Of a DNA stretch of 64,000 bases, positions 23,170 through 33,618 are shown in pieces. The translations under genes were made by a program, and so were the position numbers. Source of the stretch: Dasypus novemcinctus (taxonomy: Eukaryota > Chordata > Mammalia > Cingulata > Dasypodidae); contig NC_092216.1 in the NCBI RefSeq assembly GCF_030445035.2, positions 13,641,405 to 13,705,404 of the forward strand, given 5' to 3'. The notes beneath the pieces were generated by a model, which saw nothing but the letters and a program-made list of their open reading frames with translations, had not been told where the DNA came from and did no database searches. The first letter of the stretch is position 1. Each line of letters begins with the position of its first letter.

Positions 23170-24477
23170 AATTGGCCATGTTGGATTTAATAGCCAATAC
23201 TGTTGTGAGGATGAAATAGTATTGCATTGTAGTATGGATTTCCATTTACCTCATAACTGGTGAGGTTGAGCATTTTTTCATGTGTTTTTGGTCTCGGTAT
23301 GTGTTCCTCAGAAAAATGTTTTTTTCGAATATTTTTCCCATTTTTAAGTTGGGTTATTGTTTATTGTTGTGTTGTAGGGTTTTTGCATGTTGTGAATATA
23401 CTAATTCCTCAAGTATCATTTTCTCATTTTAAAGGAAGTTATCTTTTTCCTTTTATGATAAAGACATTTGAGGAACAAAAATTTACAGTTTTGATTAGGT
23501 CCCACTTATCTATTTTTTCTTGAATTGCTTGTGCTTTGTGTGTAAAATCTCAGAAACCATGCGTACCACAGTATCCTAAAGATGCTTTCCCACCTTTCTT
23601 GTAGTAATTTTATAGTTCTGCTTTTAGATTTAGGTCTGTTGTCCATTTTTACTTGTTTTTGTATATACCGTGTGGTGGGGATCCACTTTCATTCTTTGAA
23701 CATGTACATCGAGTTTTTCCCAGTACCATCTGTAGAAGAGACTATGCTTTCTGAATTAAGTGGAATAGTACACTTGTCTAAAAGCGATTGACCATAAATC
23801 TGAGTTATTGTCTCACTTTAAGATCTTTCTGTTCAATCCCATTGGTCAATATGTCTTTGTGCCAGTACCTCGCTGATTTGATCATCATAGGTTTGTAATA
23901 AATTGTAGGTTTGGGAAGTCTGAGTACTGCAACTTCATTCTTGTTTCCCCAGATAACTTTTGCTGTTTGGAGCCCATTATCCTGCCATATATATAAAATC
24001 ATCCAGTTTACCTAAAGTGTACAATCTGTGGCATTTGGTTTAATCACACAATTGTTCATTCATTACTTCAATCAATATTAGAATATTTTCATTACTCCAA
24101 AAAAGAAAACACAAGAAAAAGCAAACCGCTAGCATACCCATGCGTTAGCAGTACTAATTACAAATCCTGTCCGACCATAGAAATTTAATGATTGGGTTTC
24201 CTGTTTTTGCAATTTTGATTGGGGATTGCATTGAATCTGTAAATTTCTTTTGATGAGATCGACATGTTAATATTTGTTCTTCCAGGCCACGAACGTGGAA
24301 TGTCTTTTATTTAATCATCTTTGCTTTCTCTTAGCATATCTTGTAGTTTTCTCTACGACTCTACACATCCTTGATTAGATTTATTCCTACACATTTCATT
24401 CTTTTAATTGCTATTGCAGTTAGAATTGTTTTTCCTGGCTTCATTAAATGCTCATTACTACTGGGCATAAGGGAATA
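23170..24477 (-). mobile_element. Antisense L1 ORF2 C-terminal part
   Basis: Antisense L1 sequence with 'gaggttgagcattttttca' near 23,262 and the downstream ORF2 C-terminal blocks. It is split by a plus-strand L1 3' end at 24,478-24,770 and continues beyond it. There is no intact frame. Confidence 0.75.
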
Positions 24478-24770
24478 AGAGTGTGATATGGGGACATTTG
24501 GGGGGCTTGGAGTTGTCCTGAATGATATTGCAGGGACAGATGCAGGACATTATATATCCTGCCATAACCCACTGAATGGACTGAGGGAGAGTGTAAACTA
24601 CAATGTAAACTATAATCCATGCAGTGTAGCAGTGCTCCAAAGTGTATTCACCAAATGCAATGAAAGTGCCACAATGATGAAAGACGTTGTTGATGTGGGA
24701 GGAGAGGGATGTGGGGAGTGGGGTGTTTGGGAACCTCATATTATTTAACGTAACGTTTTGTTCTGTTAAA
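24478..24770 (+). mobile_element. 5'-truncated sense L1 3' end
   Basis: About 290 bp of the recurrent 3'UTR ('cctgccataacccactgaat', 'gtaaactataatccatg', 'gggaacctcatat') inserted in antisense L1 ORF2. Close relatives occur at 13,560-13,860, 49,015-49,280 and 30,771-30,959. No convincing duplication was found at the ends. Confidence 0.7.
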
Positions 24771-27060
24771 GTGATATATTACATTTGTTGATTTTCTTAT
24801 TTTACGTTGATATATCCGGGCATACCTGAGATAAATCCTTGTTCATCTCGATGTAAAATTCATTTGCTGTGCTGTTGGATTTGTTTGCTAACATTTTTTT
24901 TTAGCATCTTTGCATCTATATATTAAGGGGTATTTGTCTTTTTCATGGGGTATCTTTATCTGGCTTTTAAGGGACGATTTTCTCTCTGATTTTTTTAACA
25001 AAAACTTTGAAAAAGGTTAAGTTTTAATTCTTCTCGGAATGTTGGGTAAAAATCACCTGCGATGTCTTCTGGCTCTGGGTTTTTTGTTGTGTTTGTTGTT
25101 AGGAAGTTTTTGCTTAGTAATATAACCTCTTTACTAGTTATTGTTTTGTTGAGATATGCTGTTTTTCTTAAGTCTTTGAACTTTGTATGATTCTGGTAAC
25201 TTTTCCGTCTTATCTAGGTTGTCCAATTTGTTGGCATACAGTTGTCCATATTATCCTCTTTTAGTCCTTTTGTTTCTGTCAGTTTGTTAGTCATGTCCCC
25301 ATTTCCATTTCTGATTTCCGTCCTGTTTCTTTTCTTAAACTGTCTAGCTGAAACTTTGTCGATTTCATTGATATTTCCAAGAACTAACTCTTGTTTGTGA
25401 CAGTCATCTCTAGTTTTTATTCTACGTCTTTTATTCCTGGTGTTATTTTATTTCTTTCCTTTCTCTTGCTTTGGATTTAGTTTGCTCTTCTTTTTTCTAG
25501 ACCCTATAGTTTTCAGGTAAGAGCGGTAATTTGACCACCGCTCAGCTTTTACCTTTACTGGAGGTCTTTATTTCTTTATACTGCTTTGCTCCACTATCTA
25601 ACATCCTTTTCCTCTTTTTGAAGAACTTCCTTTTAGCCTTATTGTAGGGCATTTCTAGTGGTGACATATTCTCTTATCTTTTATCTGGTAACGTCTCAAT
25701 CTCACCTTCATTTTTGAAAGAAAGGCTTGATGGACATGAAATTCTTGGTTGACGCCTGTTTTCTTTCAGTGATTTAAGAATTTCATACCACGGCATTTTT
25801 GCCCTCATCCTTCATGCTTTCAGATGAGAAACTGTACGTGACTGTACTTACTGTACTTGACTAGTTGATTTGAATGCTTTCTTCAGAGTTTAGCATTCCT
25901 ATCAAGCATGTAAGTCCAAGGCAAATGAGAGAAGTACCTGTCCTCTTTCTCTTTCAGTTGTATGTGGAGCCCAAGCTTGGGAGTTTGCTTCTTCTTGGCT
26001 TTTGCTTGCTAGAGAATTGCCTTAGGTGTTCTTTTGAGTGTCTTAATGTAGGTGGTCCTTTGTCCCAGGCCACAGAAAGAACTTAATGGTTCCTCACACT
26101 TTTCCAGCTATCTGCAAGTGACTTCTCTGATCTTAGGACAAATTTGGGGGGGCGGAGAAGGGGGGGAAACCCAAGACTCTCAAACTTACATCTGATTTCT
26201 TGACAGTGACATACATAATCCCCAGTACGTGCAGGAGCCACTCTTCTCCCTTAGGATCTAGAGCCAAGGTCCCACAATGGAAATACAATTTGCCCCACTT
26301 GGTGTTGTGGAGGGTGTAAGGAGGTTCCGACCAGGCACAAGGAGATTCTTCAATGACTTTTGAAGCTGTGTTTTCTTAATTTAGCACTTGTCCAGTTAAT
26401 ACAGGGCTTTAACTGGTTTCCATACTTTTAGAAAGATTAGTCTTTAAGAAAGAAATTCTTTAAGATTCCTCTTCTCTTCAGAGGCATTGTAACAATATCC
26501 ACCCTCAGAACTAAGTCCCCAGTGATATGAAATAGCTAATGAAAGATAGAGATATAGAATCAGACCACACAAACCCTGAGTATGCAGGTCTATTTTTATG
26601 AGCTCCAGTTCCCACTCCTTCCATCCAGTAGTCAGGGGGAACAGAATAGCTACTGCATGGAGGGTGAAGTTCTCCAGTCTTTATTTCAGTTTACCAGCCT
26701 GTTCCTCCTGTTCCTTGATCCTATACCTTGTTTGCCTGGCCTCGGAGTTTAAATTGGTTGTTTCAGGCAGTTTCTTCAAGTTTAGTAGTTATTTTGGTAG
26801 AACCATAGATTCCTTTAACTTCCTACTCTTCCATCTTCCCACAGTCCTTAAATCGATTCCTCTAATGGTTTGGTATCTGTGATTTCATAGTATGTTTTGA
26901 AATTGTTAAACGTAGAATTCTGTACATTTTTTAGCTAATTTGGCTTTTAATGGCATCTTGCAATTCCATATGAATTTGAGGATTGACTTTTCTGTTTTGG
27001 TGAACATAGGTTGCTGGGATTGTGTTGAGGTGTCATTGCTTTGGGACAAAGGTCTTTACA
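24771..27060 (-). mobile_element. Antisense L1: ORF2, ORF1 remnant and 5' region, plus an ORF2 fragment
   Basis: Resumes the L1 interrupted at 24,477. ORF2 RT and endonuclease sequence runs to about 25,500. ORF1 C-terminal-domain-like sequence follows at about 25,600-25,850. Positions 26,100-26,880 resemble the 5' region seen at 42,000-42,590. Positions 26,880-27,060 are another antisense ORF2 piece ('aattccatatgaatttgagg'). All frames are broken. Confidence 0.65.
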
Positions 27061-27969
27061 TCATTCTTTAATTTACTATATTTAAATACAGCTTAACTGC
27101 TAGTCCCAGGAATACTGAGAGCTAGTGCCATAACCAGGCCTATCCCTGGCCTTGACTCTCACCTTGCCCTTGGCCTCAATTTCTTGGGCAGAGACCCAGG
27201 TCTGAATTAGCCAGAGTGTCTTCATGCTTGTGTGAGTTGAATGGTGGTCACTAGGACAATTCTGACATCATAAATATCGCAAACCTGTTATTTACTTGTT
27301 TTTTCTGTTTCCAAAGAGCATTTCCTCTGGGTGAAATTGCAGACAGCAGTGCATCCTGTAGGGGACATGGGTGAGGGGGTTTTGTACCCTCCTAAGAACA
27401 TACTGCAGTGGCTTGCTGATTCTGGGTCAAAGGCTTGATCATTGATCTGTAGAAGAGCCAGCAGTTAGACTTTCAGGAACATCATCACTAACTATCTTTG
27501 CACCAAGTTTCTTTTGAAAATGGAGTAGGCATTTCTAAAAATTGTTAATGATTTTGTTTGGCTTCTATAACTATGGAATTTTTTTCTGCCATTTCTTTTC
27601 CCTTTCTACAGTCCTTTAGTCCTTAAATTTTTTGAAATTATTTCCAATTTTGTCTTGAATTTGGCTGTGGGTTAAAGTAGATTTTCATTTTAGAATTTGG
27701 CCTGAAATAGTCATTTCTCTGATGTGTTGAGTTAGGCCTGGAAATAATAGAGTAATTGATAAATTGACCATGGGCTACTAGTCAAGTGCCTCGGTTTCCC
27801 TATTTATGTGAGAGTGGTGTCACTAGGCAACCCCTTATTGAAATAGTGTGCCTAGAACACTTAGAAGACATGATACACATGCCTCCAATTTTGACTGTTT
27901 TTAATGGAAACAACTTTGGAACAAACATTGGGTACACATGTTCATTCCCTATTGCATGTGTCTTCCTAG
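27061..27969 (+). other. Intron sequence upstream of the first BCOR-like exon
   Basis: Mostly unassigned, with little recognisable repeat. It ends in a weak polypyrimidine tract and the acceptor AG at 27,968-27,969. I looked here and upstream for the preceding BCOR ankyrin exon and found nothing convincing. Confidence 0.5.
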
Positions 27970-28115
27970 GCCTCTCCATGATGCAGTTGAGAGTGATCAC
28001 TTGGGAATTGTCCGTCTGCTCCTCTCCTATGGTGCCGATCCTACTCTGGCTACGTACTCAGGTAGAACTATCATGAAAATGACCCACAGTGAACTTATGG
28101 AAATGTTTCTGAAAG
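27970..28115 (+). CDS. BCOR: BCOR-family gene, ankyrin-repeat exon
   Basis: BCOR is a corepressor and scaffold of the non-canonical Polycomb complex PRC1.1. This 146-bp exon starts after AG at 27,968-27,969 with the third base of an Arg codon, encodes 48 codons from '[20 protein letters not shown]' through the '[17 protein letters not shown]' stretch that ends the ankyrin domain, and leaves one base of an Asp codon before the donor GTAGGT at 28,116. Compared with human BCOR as I remember it there are about four changes (N to S and E to G in the repeat, K to M and T to K at the end). The BCOR-type '[10 protein letters not shown]' favours BCOR over its paralogue BCORL1. No stop or frameshift is present. 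A diverged, possibly Y-linked copy is more likely than X-linked BCOR. Confidence 0.92.
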
Positions 28116-28182
28116 GTAGGTCATTTCAAGAGACAGAAACAAAAACATTCAAGAAATATTATTTAAGTATTAGTTGGTACCT

Positions 28183-28612
28183 AAGGGAATTGGATTTGGC
28201 TCAACTGATAGAGCATCCACCTACCACATAGGAGGTCCAAGGTTCAAACCCAGGGCCTCCTGACCCATGTGATGTGCTGACCCGTGTGCAGTGCTGCCAT
28301 GTGCAAGAAGGGCCGTGCCACGCCGGGGTGTCCCCCGCATAGGGGAGCCCCACACACAAGGAGCGCGCCTCTCACAGAGAGCCGCCCCAGGTGGAAGAAA
28401 ATGCAGCCTGCCCAGGAGTGGCACCTCACACACGGAGAGCTGACACAGCAAGATGACGCAAAAAAAGAGACACAGATTCCTGGTGCCTCTGACAATACAA
28501 GTGGACACAGAAGAACACACAGCAAATGGACAAATGGACACAGAGAGCAGACAACTCGGGGTGGGGTGGAAGGGAAGAGAAATAAATAAAAAATAAATCT
28601 TTAAAAAAATAT
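28183..28612 (+). mobile_element. DAS-SINE (tRNA-derived, armadillo type) in BCOR-like intron
   Basis: A full-length element of about 430 bp. It has an A-box-like 'ttggctcaactgatagagc', the B box 'aggttcaaaccca', the long GC-rich DAS body with 'gggtgtcccccgc', and an A-rich tail with 'aataaataaa'. It is bounded by a 16-bp duplication with one mismatch, 'gtattagttggtacct' at 28,167-28,182 and 'gtattagttggaacct' at 28,613-28,628. The DAS family is known from armadillos, and this is the main evidence for the host. Open frames inside it come from the GC-rich body and are not genes. Confidence 0.93.
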
Positions 28613-29245
28613 GTATTAGTTGGAACCTTGGTCATTTCTATTTGGGTTGTACTGGGCAGAAATTAAAAACACTTTGAGTTTTGAGAAAATCAGCCAAATA
28701 TTTGGCCTTTTCTTTGGTTTAAGATAAAGTTTAGAGAAGCTAGTTACTTTGCTACTCATTGCACATTTGTTATGACATCTTTGTACTAAGGCTGTAAAAA
28801 GTTTTCTAAAATTATTATCTTTCCTAAAATTATGTATTTTAAACTTAGCGGTGATTTGTATCTGTTATTAAAATATTTATATTCTATTTTAAGTTTCATT
28901 ATTGAACATTGATTTAAAAATTTTTTTTAATCTATAACAGAAACTTTTCTGTTTTTCCCACTTTTTACTCTTATTGCACTTAAAAATGATGCCTACCAAT
29001 GCCATGGTCCTTTACCATAACTTTTCATTACCTCAACAGAAACTCTGTAGTCATTAAGCAATAACTTCATTTCCCCAGCTCTAAACTCTAATTAATTTTC
29101 TGTCTCTGTAAAATTATGTATTTTAAATTTTTCATGTAATTGGGGTCATACAATGTTTGTCCTTTTGTGTCTGCATGTTTTTAAAGAACATCCCTGTTCT
29201 ACAACGTAACAGAGCTCTCATCTTTATTCTTTTCATGGCAAAATA

Positions 29246-29278
<33 letters not shown>
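29246..29278 (+). repeat. (TG)n(TA)n microsatellite
   Basis: About ten GT units followed by five TA units in the BCOR-like intron. Likely polymorphic. Confidence 0.9.
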
Positions 29279-29448
29279 GGCACATTTTGTTTATCTGTTT
29301 AACTGTTAATGAGAACGTAGATTGTTTCTGTCTTTGGGCTCTTATGAATATGTATGCTGCCATGAACATGGGTGTAGAACTCCTCGTTTGGGTCTACTTT
29401 AAATGCTTTTGAGTATCTCTTGAAGAGTGAAATTTCTGCATTATATGA

Positions 29449-30086
29449 TGTGACAGTTTGAGATTATTCACGAGTCCCCAAAAGAGAAAGATTATGTTTG
29501 TAAACTAGTCTATTCCTCTGAGTGTGATAGCCTTTTATTTCATTAAATTCAGCTGATGAATCTTTGATTAGGTTACCTGTTAAGATTAGGACTTTGATTT
29601 GATTACATCACAGTGCATGACTCAGGTTGCGTATCCACCCCCTTGCTTGGATTAATGTATGGAAATCACTCATGAAGACACATGGGAAGCGAGAACTCAG
29701 TCATTTGTGATCCAGCCATGTGACAAAGAAGAATTCTCAAAGAGCTGAAGTCTCAGGGAAAGATAAGACATTTTTGCCGGATAGCTTATTGTTGAGATTG
29801 GGAAGAAGAGCCAAAATTCTATAGGAAGCCCTATGCCCACTTGCAGCTGAAACCAGGAAGAAGCTGGACCTACCGAGCTTCAAGAGAAAGAGGCAGCTCA
29901 GGAAGGAGAGTCCAGGCACAGAGGGTGCCCGCCATCTTGCCTGAACACATGGCAACTGACTTTGGTGAGAAAGCAACTTTGAGTTGGACTCTTTATGGTC
30001 TGGTACCTGTTCACTTTTACCCCCAAATAAATGCCTTTTATAAAAACCAGCAGATTTCAGGTACTTTGTATCGATAGTATAATACA
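29449..30086 (+). mobile_element. Solo LTR, related to the 15,216 element
   Basis: Starts 'tgtgacagtttgagatt' and ends CA after 'taata'. It has AATAAA at 30,026-30,031 in 'cccccaaataaatgcc', followed by 'aaaccagcagatttcaggta', shared with the other copies. The interrupted L1 reads 'ttatatgat...taatgctatg', which supports a TATGA-like 5-bp target site with one later deletion. It lies in the first BCOR-like intron in sense orientation, so its poly(A) signal could in principle cause premature polyadenylation. Moderately old by divergence. Confidence 0.7.
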
Positions 30087-30770
30087 TAGATAATGCTATG
30101 TTTTCACTTTTGAGGGACTGCAAAACTGTCTTCCGCAAAAATGGTAGTAGCTTACTTTTCTACCATTGATGCACAAGAATTCCAATCACTCCACATGCTT
30201 GTAATCTTCATTATCTATTACTTTATTAATAATTATCCTAGTAAGTGCAAAATGGTTTCTGGTGTTTCTGTAAATTCGCATTTTGGTTCATCGTTTTACA
30301 TTTTTGAGTCTGGATGAAATGCAAGACCTCCACACATGAAGTAATTTGGTTAAGTTTGTGGTGTTCATTCCGTGAATCACCCATCCATTACAGCCCGAGC
30401 CATTCAAATAATTCTTAAAGCAGAAGCACAAAGTTTTCACGAGTATGGGGCACCTGCAGTTAAATGTATGGTCATATACTCACTGCTTAAGAATTTCACA
30501 AACAAATTCAGCCCATATTGTTTGTTACATTTCCTGGAAAAAAACACCTTAGTCTATCAAAGAAGGGACACAAATTTAAGACTGCTTTATTCGTGGATAT
30601 CAAGGCCAAAAGAATTTTCATCTTGCCAATCTAGTTTTTGTTTTGATGGACTTTAGGGCATTAGGATGCCTGTCCCTAGGGAAAGAAAGGGAATGCATAT
30701 GAAGGTTCTGTAAGAAATCTAACCAGTGTGTAGAAAACAATTAAGGTTGGCTCTATAAGAAGTGACTTGC

Positions 30771-30959
30771 AGAGGTGCCCGAAGATGTACTTACCAAATC
30801 CAATGGATGTGTCATGATGATGGGAACGAGTGTTGTTGGGGGGGCGGAGAGGGGGGGTGGGGGGGTGGGGTTGAATGGGACCTCACATATATATTTTTAA
30901 TGTAATATTATTACAAAGTCAATAAAAAATAAAAAAATTAATAAAAAAAAAAAAAAAAA
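30771..30959 (+). mobile_element. Short, young 5'-truncated L1 with perfect target duplication
   Basis: Only the last ~190 bp of the L1 3' end, with a G-rich stretch ('ggggggcggagaggggggg'), 'gaatgggacctcacatat' and a long A tail. It is flanked by an exact 14-bp repeat 'aagaagtgacttgc' at 30,757-30,770 and 30,960-30,973. The perfect duplication and long A tail indicate a recent insertion. It is the same subfamily as 61,684-62,107. Confidence 0.92.
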
Positions 30960-31179
30960 AAGAAGTGACTTGCCAATCCGTTCTGAATTTATTGAAAAAC
31001 TGCCCAGTACGTCTGCCAGAATTTTTTTGGCTTTTCACATTTTTGGTTACAGCTTTTTACTATAATAGCTTATCTACAACTCAAAAATTCTGTTTCATCT
31101 ACTGTCAAGTATGCACTTCAGTAGTATTAATCACATTCACTGGATTCTTCTACCATCACTAACATTCAGTACCTCAATT

Positions 31180-31810
31180 TTTTTGTTGCTTCAAACAGCA
31201 ACTATGCAACCAATAAGCAATAACGCTCCCTGAACGCCTCTCCCAGGGGTAACCTGTAACTACTATCTCTGTGAAATTTGCTTCTTCTAGGCCTTTCATA
31301 TCATGTCAAAGACTCTTTTTCTGTATGTGCTGAGTTTATTTCAATGTTGTAGGCATACCAAACCTCCTTTCCTTTTTATGCCTGAAGAACATTACATTAT
31401 GTGTATACACTGCATTTTGTTTAACCATTCATCTGTGATTGGACACGTCAGTTGCTTCCACCTTTTTAACTGTTGGGCATAATACTACTCCATCTGGGTC
31501 CCTCCTTTATTTTTGGTTTCATTTTGTTTTGTTTTAGATCTAGGTGTTGTACTTCCAGGCCATGTAGTAATTTTATGTTCAGCTCTAAGAAACTGCCAAA
31601 CTGATTTTCATAGTGGCTGCACAAGTATTAACCTAATCCCAACAACAATGTACAAAGTTCCAATTTCTCCCCATCCCTACCAACAGTTGTTATTTTATGT
31701 ATGTTTTGATAGTAGCTGTCCTAATGCCTGTGTGTTGTACCTCACTGTGAATTGACTTGCATTTCCCTGATAACCAGTGATGTTGAGCCATTTGTTTATC
31801 TTCTTTGGAG
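31180..31810 (-). mobile_element. Old L1M-type 3' end, antisense
   Basis: Degenerate antisense L1 3' sequence ('gaagaacattacattatgtg', 'aagaaactgccaaactgat', 'ttccctgataaccagtgatg'). Fills most of the intron before the second BCOR-like exon. Confidence 0.7.
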
Positions 31811-31913
31811 AAACGTTCGTATTTAGTGTCTAAGTTATGACTACAAAATACAAAGTTATGAATATTCTGCTAGCATTTTGTTCTCAGAATGTTTTTTTTT
31901 TTCCCCTCTCCAG

Positions 31914-31991
31914 ATTATTTAAATGACCTACAGGGTCCCTGTGATGATGTCTCAAGTAGTTCTTGGGAGTTCTATGGCAGCTCTGTCTGTG
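31914..31991 (+). CDS. BCOR: BCOR-family gene, linker exon
   Basis: A 78-bp exon behind a strong polypyrimidine tract ('gtttttttttttcccctctccag', AG at 31,912-31,913) and ahead of donor GTGAGC at 31,992. It completes the split Asp codon, encodes 'YLNDLQG', a diverged variable part and '[12 protein letters not shown]', and leaves one base of a Glu codon. YLNDLQG and FYGSSVC are BCOR landmarks after the ankyrin repeats. About seven of 26 residues differ from human BCOR as remembered, mainly in the Ser/Asp-rich middle. Phase agrees with both neighbouring exons. Confidence 0.92.
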
Positions 31992-32196
31992 GTGAGCAAT
32001 GTTCTTATCAGTTAAATGGGAAGTGAATGAGTTATAGAGGACTTCTTTCTGATATAGGGGAAGAAAAGCAGATTGTGGGAGCTATAAGCATAGCTTGGTT
32101 GGGAGATGATCTCTTTTTCTTAGAGCCCATTATTTGCTAATAGCTGAAATCTTGACACCAGCTTACTGATCTCTTTCTTTTTTTCATGTCCCTTAG

Positions 32197-32350
32197 AACC
32201 AGATAATAAAAGTGGATATAATATTTTGGCAAATCCCCCAGGACCAGAGAATGAAGACAAAGATGCAGCGTTCAGCGATGTGTTTGAATTTGAATTTTCA
32301 GATAGCCCTCTCCTACCATGTTATAACATTCAAGTTTCTGTCTTTCAGGG
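32197..32350 (+). CDS. BCOR: BCOR-family gene, acidic linker and PUFD start exon
   Basis: A 154-bp exon from AG at 32,195-32,196 to donor GTGAGC at 32,351. Fifty full codons include '[20 protein letters not shown]', then '[20 protein letters not shown]' and 'VSVFQ', ending with two bases of a Gly codon. In BCOR this region is the acidic linker and the first strand of the PUFD (PCGF Ub-like fold discriminator) domain. The acidic run is shorter and less acidic here than in human BCOR as I recall it, while the VFEFEF and [12 protein letters not shown] core is kept. The contrast between a drifting linker and a conserved core suggests selection acted for much of the copy's history. Confidence 0.93.
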
Positions 32351-32525
32351 GTGAGCATGGATAACATGAGTTTGAAAAATAGCTGATACCTTGTGGTAGC
32401 AGGAGTTAAAAATCCCTGCCATGGGACTCTATATGGGAAAATATGTATTAATAACTTTTCCATTATCTAACCCTTGTTTAGAAATAAAGTTTTAAAAAAT
32501 CCCTGATGAAAATCAATCAATGAAG

Positions 32526-32557
32526 TATATGTGTGTGTGTATATATATATGTGTGTG

Positions 32558-32590
<33 letters not shown>

Positions 32591-32591
32591 T
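32526..32591 (+). repeat. (TG)n/(TA)n microsatellite
   Basis: Alternating GT and TA dinucleotides in the BCOR-like intron. The short Tyr/Ile/Val-rich open frame at 32,533-32,718 is a translation of this repeat and not a gene. Confidence 0.9.
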
Positions 32592-33140
32592 TAGAAAATG
32601 TGTCTGTAGACTTAATTATACCCAAGGACACTGGGAGGTTGTAGAATGGTATAAGCTGTTTTTGTCAGGACACCACCTGGGCAAGTCACATTTCAGTGTC
32701 CAAGAGGTATTGAAATGAGTCCGTAGAATTTCACAGAGGAGTTGACACTTAAATTCTTACTCTTTTTGAGAAGGGTTCTATAATCCACCCAACTTCTATC
32801 GTAGGGCCCTTCCCCTATATACTGAGGAAGAACTGGGCTAAGTTTATTTACTCTCTTCTCATGTAGGAATGGGTACCTGTGATCTTTCGTGTGTTATCAG
32901 ATTTGGTTAAATCAGTCTTGTCCCTCACTCTAGTAACTAATCCCTTGGATATAAATGTCAAGAGACCAGTGCTCTGCAGTGTATTACAAAGATGATTACT
33001 CCTACTGTCCTTGGGATCTGAAGCTCCAGAGCATGGTGTATGTAAAGAATGTCACACCTTCCTTCTCGAATGTCAATCCCAGAGACATAGGAATGAAGGC
33101 CGATTTGTGTGAAATAAAAGGACAGATAGCCTTCTGTGTT

Positions 33141-33599
33141 TTAGTGCTTTATTAGTGAAAGAGCAGGCGACAAGAGAGAAAAGAGGATTGTGAACGTACT
33201 TCTGGTGTGCTCAGTTCTCCCAATGGTCTTAGTGGAATACTTGGAGAGTTGTGGCTTCAGCTGAGTGGAAACTGACCACTTTACATCAGCAATGAGAGCA
33301 GAGCGCTGGACCTTGTGAAGAATCTCGTTGAAAGACCCTCCTCTTACTTCCATCTGAATCAGTTGATTCTTTCTAGATGTTGTCTGAATAAAAGTAGATG
33401 CGTCCAGAGTTCGTCCCACTAGAAGCAGATACTTTCCCTTACCTTGAAATGAACCTATTGGGCAATCAGTGGACGTGGTAAGAAAATACAGGGGAGATTG
33501 ATTTGGAAATAACTGGCCCTTTTTATGGCCCTTAACTGGTTTAGTCAGAGTGATAGTTAATATTTGGGAGCGCTTAATTTTCATGGAAACTTGAACCAC
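33141..33599 (-). other. Unassigned 152-codon antisense open frame in BCOR-like intron
   Basis: A Met-initiated open frame on the minus strand that ends 20 bases before the last BCOR-like coding exon. It carries no L1, SINE or LTR signature that I recognise. An AATAAA lies at 33,148-33,153 on the minus strand, overlapping the stop end of the frame, as in the 3' end of a retrocopy, but I see no A tail or clear duplication. Visible features are a 'FQGKGKYLLLVGRTLDAST' stretch and a Lys-rich N-terminal part. It may be a processed pseudogene piece or chance. I assign no function. Confidence 0.35.
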
Positions 33600-33618
33600 T
33601 TTCTTTTCTGTTTCCCAG

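Larger units (their letters stand above)
28940..30310 (-). mobile_element. Old L1M-type 3' end, antisense, split by an LTR
   Basis: Degenerate antisense L1 3' sequence ('ggggtcatacaatgtttg', 'tatgctgccatgaacatggg'). It contains a TG/TA microsatellite, and the LTR at 29,449-30,086 interrupts it. The L1 phrase continues as 'taatgctatgtttt' after the LTR. Confidence 0.65.

Noticed and set aside
27300..27400. Candidate extra BCOR exon before 27,970
   Set aside because: Translations of the non-repeat stretch show no match to the ankyrin sequence expected upstream and lack a matching phase.
28200..28262. tRNA gene candidate with A and B boxes
   Set aside because: The tRNA-like part continues into the SINE body and A-rich tail and has target duplications; it is a SINE head, not a functional tRNA. 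The same holds for 21,508, 46,800 and 60,160.
28221..28589. Overlapping 93-106-codon frames on both strands
   Set aside because: They lie wholly inside the GC-rich body of a DAS-SINE bounded by target duplications.
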